Source: Sphingomonas hylomeconis (lineage in GTDB: Bacteria; Pseudomonadota; Alphaproteobacteria; Sphingomonadales; Sphingomonadaceae). Taken from it: a stretch of DNA of 64,000 nucleotides. A program made the translations under genes and the position numbers. Positions 63,495 through 64,000 of the stretch are shown in pieces. Positions within the stretch are counted from its first letter, which is position 1. The number at the start of each line of letters is the position of its first letter. The stretch spans positions 124,001 through 188,000 of the forward strand of contig NZ_JANQBK010000008.1 in the NCBI RefSeq assembly GCF_025370105.1, read 5' to 3'. Under the pieces are notes generated by a model, which saw nothing but the letters and a program-made list of their open reading frames with translations, searched no databases and was not told the DNA's origin.

Positions 63495-63509
63495 GACACT
63501 GAGCGTGCA
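63495..63509. promoter_or_regulatory. GACAC-N5-GTGCA palindrome, site 3
   Basis: GACACTGAGCGTGCA lies 20-34 bases upstream of the SCP2 start. It matches sites 1 and 2 in arms and spacing, except for the last base. Confidence 0.55.
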
Positions 63510-63644
63510 ACTATCTCGGGTGCCGCAAAGCGTCAATCCAATCGAGCCTTGCTCTGCTGACACAGCGGCGGGATTACCGTTCATCGGCGACACGCGCTGC
63601 GAACACGCCCGCTTGACAAGAGCCGATCATCCGCCATGATGATA

Positions 63645-63663
63645 TTGGCATAGTTAACGCCAA
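63645..63663. promoter_or_regulatory. TTGGC-N9-GCCAA palindrome upstream of sulfatase 2
   Basis: TTGGCATAGTTAACGCCAA, extended by TA on both outer sides, is a near-perfect palindrome upstream of the leader ORF and second sulfatase. It matches the FGE upstream site and is followed by a small hairpin (CCGGC AAAA GCCGG, 63671-63684) just before the ribosome site. Confidence 0.6.
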
Positions 63664-63697
63664 TACTATACCGGCAAAAGCCGGATCGGAGGAGGGT

Positions 63698-63769
63698 ATG
63701 GCCGGTATCGCACCTTGGTTGCGCGTTTCCACGCACGTGCGGCGCGGCGCCGCCGGAGCGGCGGCGTGA
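63698..63769 (+). CDS. Possible 23-residue leader ORF before sulfatase 2
   Basis: ATG 63698 follows a strong GGAGGAGGG ribosome site and reads 23 codons (MAGIAPWLRVSTHVRRGAAG...) to TGA, which overlaps the sulfatase GTG (GTGA). The product has no known family. It may be a translational-coupling leader or a mis-start; coding status is unproven. Confidence 0.4.
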   Translation: MAGIAPWLRVSTHVRRGAAGAAA

Positions 63770-64000
63770 GGTCGCGGCTGGCATGGCTCGCGCTGGTCGC
63801 GGGCGTGGTCGCCGCCGGCTATGGCGCGTTCGACCGCTACAAGATCGCGCTGCCCGGGCTGCTCAGCGAGTGGCGCAACCCGATCGCACGGTATCACCCG
63901 GTCGTCTGGTCGCGCGGGCCAGCCACGCCCGCTGCCGCACGCCCACCCAACGTCATCCTGATCGTCGCCGACGATCTCGGCATCAACGATATCAGCCTCG
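63766..64000 (+). CDS. Sulfatase, N-terminal part, cut by window end
   Basis: GTG 63766, with GGAG eight bases upstream, opens a reading frame to the window end (78 codons). An N-terminal hydrophobic segment (LAWLALVAGVVAAGYGAF) serves as signal or anchor, and NVILIVADDLGINDISL is the metal-binding start of the sulfatase fold. The formylglycine motif would lie beyond the window. It is preceded by a short coupled ORF and an operator-like palindrome that is also found upstream of the FGE gene. Confidence 0.85.
   Translation, partial: MRSRLAWLALVAGVVAAGYGAFDRYKIALPGLLSEWRNPIARYHPVVWSRGPATPAAARPPNVILIVADDLGINDISL

Noticed and set aside
1-64000. Long open frames opposite most real genes (for example opposite the TBDRs, the PTS genes and nhaA)
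   Set aside because: Their translations are rich in R, A, P and H without family motifs, as expected of antisense frames in high-GC coding DNA.
1-64000. CRISPR arrays, prophage or transposase genes
   Set aside because: No regularly spaced repeat array, integrase, transposase or terminal inverted repeat of an insertion sequence was found.

Overview
The window is GC-rich DNA from an alphaproteobacterium, most likely a Sphingomonas-like member of the Sphingomonadales. The reasons are three large TonB-dependent receptors (TBDRs), TBDR loci carrying SapC/tryptophan-halogenase/cupin genes, a GlcNAc PTS with a fused EIIA-HPr-EI protein, a GCG_CRPN-type small secreted protein, and a lasso-type RiPP locus. 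These are family-level inferences; no 16S rRNA gene is present.

Layout. 1-1309: a truncated membrane-protein gene, a gene-free stretch with a strong terminator and possible small RNA, and tRNA-Gly(UCC). 1326-14035: a glucoside-type uptake locus. The minus-strand operon is TBDR, halogenase, SapC, JmjC-type cupin, halogenase, LacI repressor; divergent from it are a GH3 glycosidase and an MFS transporter. Two AACGTT-centred palindromes lie between the divergent units. 14121-15137: a secreted beta-helix protein. 15350-19419: a compact lasso-peptide-like locus with a PqqD/RRE protein (B1), an asparagine-synthase-like cyclase (C), an Stf0 sulfotransferase, an HPr-kinase-like protein, and a 50-residue precursor gene at 19267-19419 that is easy to overlook. 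No B2 protease is visible.

19634-29174: NhaA, then a probable uptake/redox module (TBDR-GST-oxidoreductase operon, a TetR regulator with an extra N-terminal domain, a second TetR, an MFS transporter, a nitroreductase). 29279-38814: a TBDR operon that also encodes a TPR-sulfotransferase, an Asp/Asn beta-hydroxylase, a SecB paralogue and a second sulfotransferase, divergent from a GH20 beta-N-acetylhexosaminidase. 39334-47643: GlcNAc catabolism (GntR regulator, EIICB, EIIA-HPr-EI, NagB-II, NagA) and a GH16 enzyme. Together with the GH20 this suggests use of chitin or fungal/bacterial wall oligosaccharides.

47678-56695: a mixed set: UbiB-like kinase, DCC and DUF427 proteins, DUF1993, an ECF sigma/membrane protein/CnrX-like trio, a DUF1800-DUF1501 pair, a TetR, and a small Cys-rich secreted protein. 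56706-64000: a sulfatase/xenobiotic-type region with an MBL-fold hydrolase, two sulfatases (the second cut by the window end), a lipoprotein formylglycine-generating enzyme, a haloalkane dehalogenase operon and an SCP2 protein. Two sets of shared palindromes suggest two small regulons here.

The best candidates for undescribed biology are the lasso-type locus with both a kinase and a sulfotransferase but no B2, and the TBDR operon with two sulfotransferases, a hydroxylase and a SecB paralogue.
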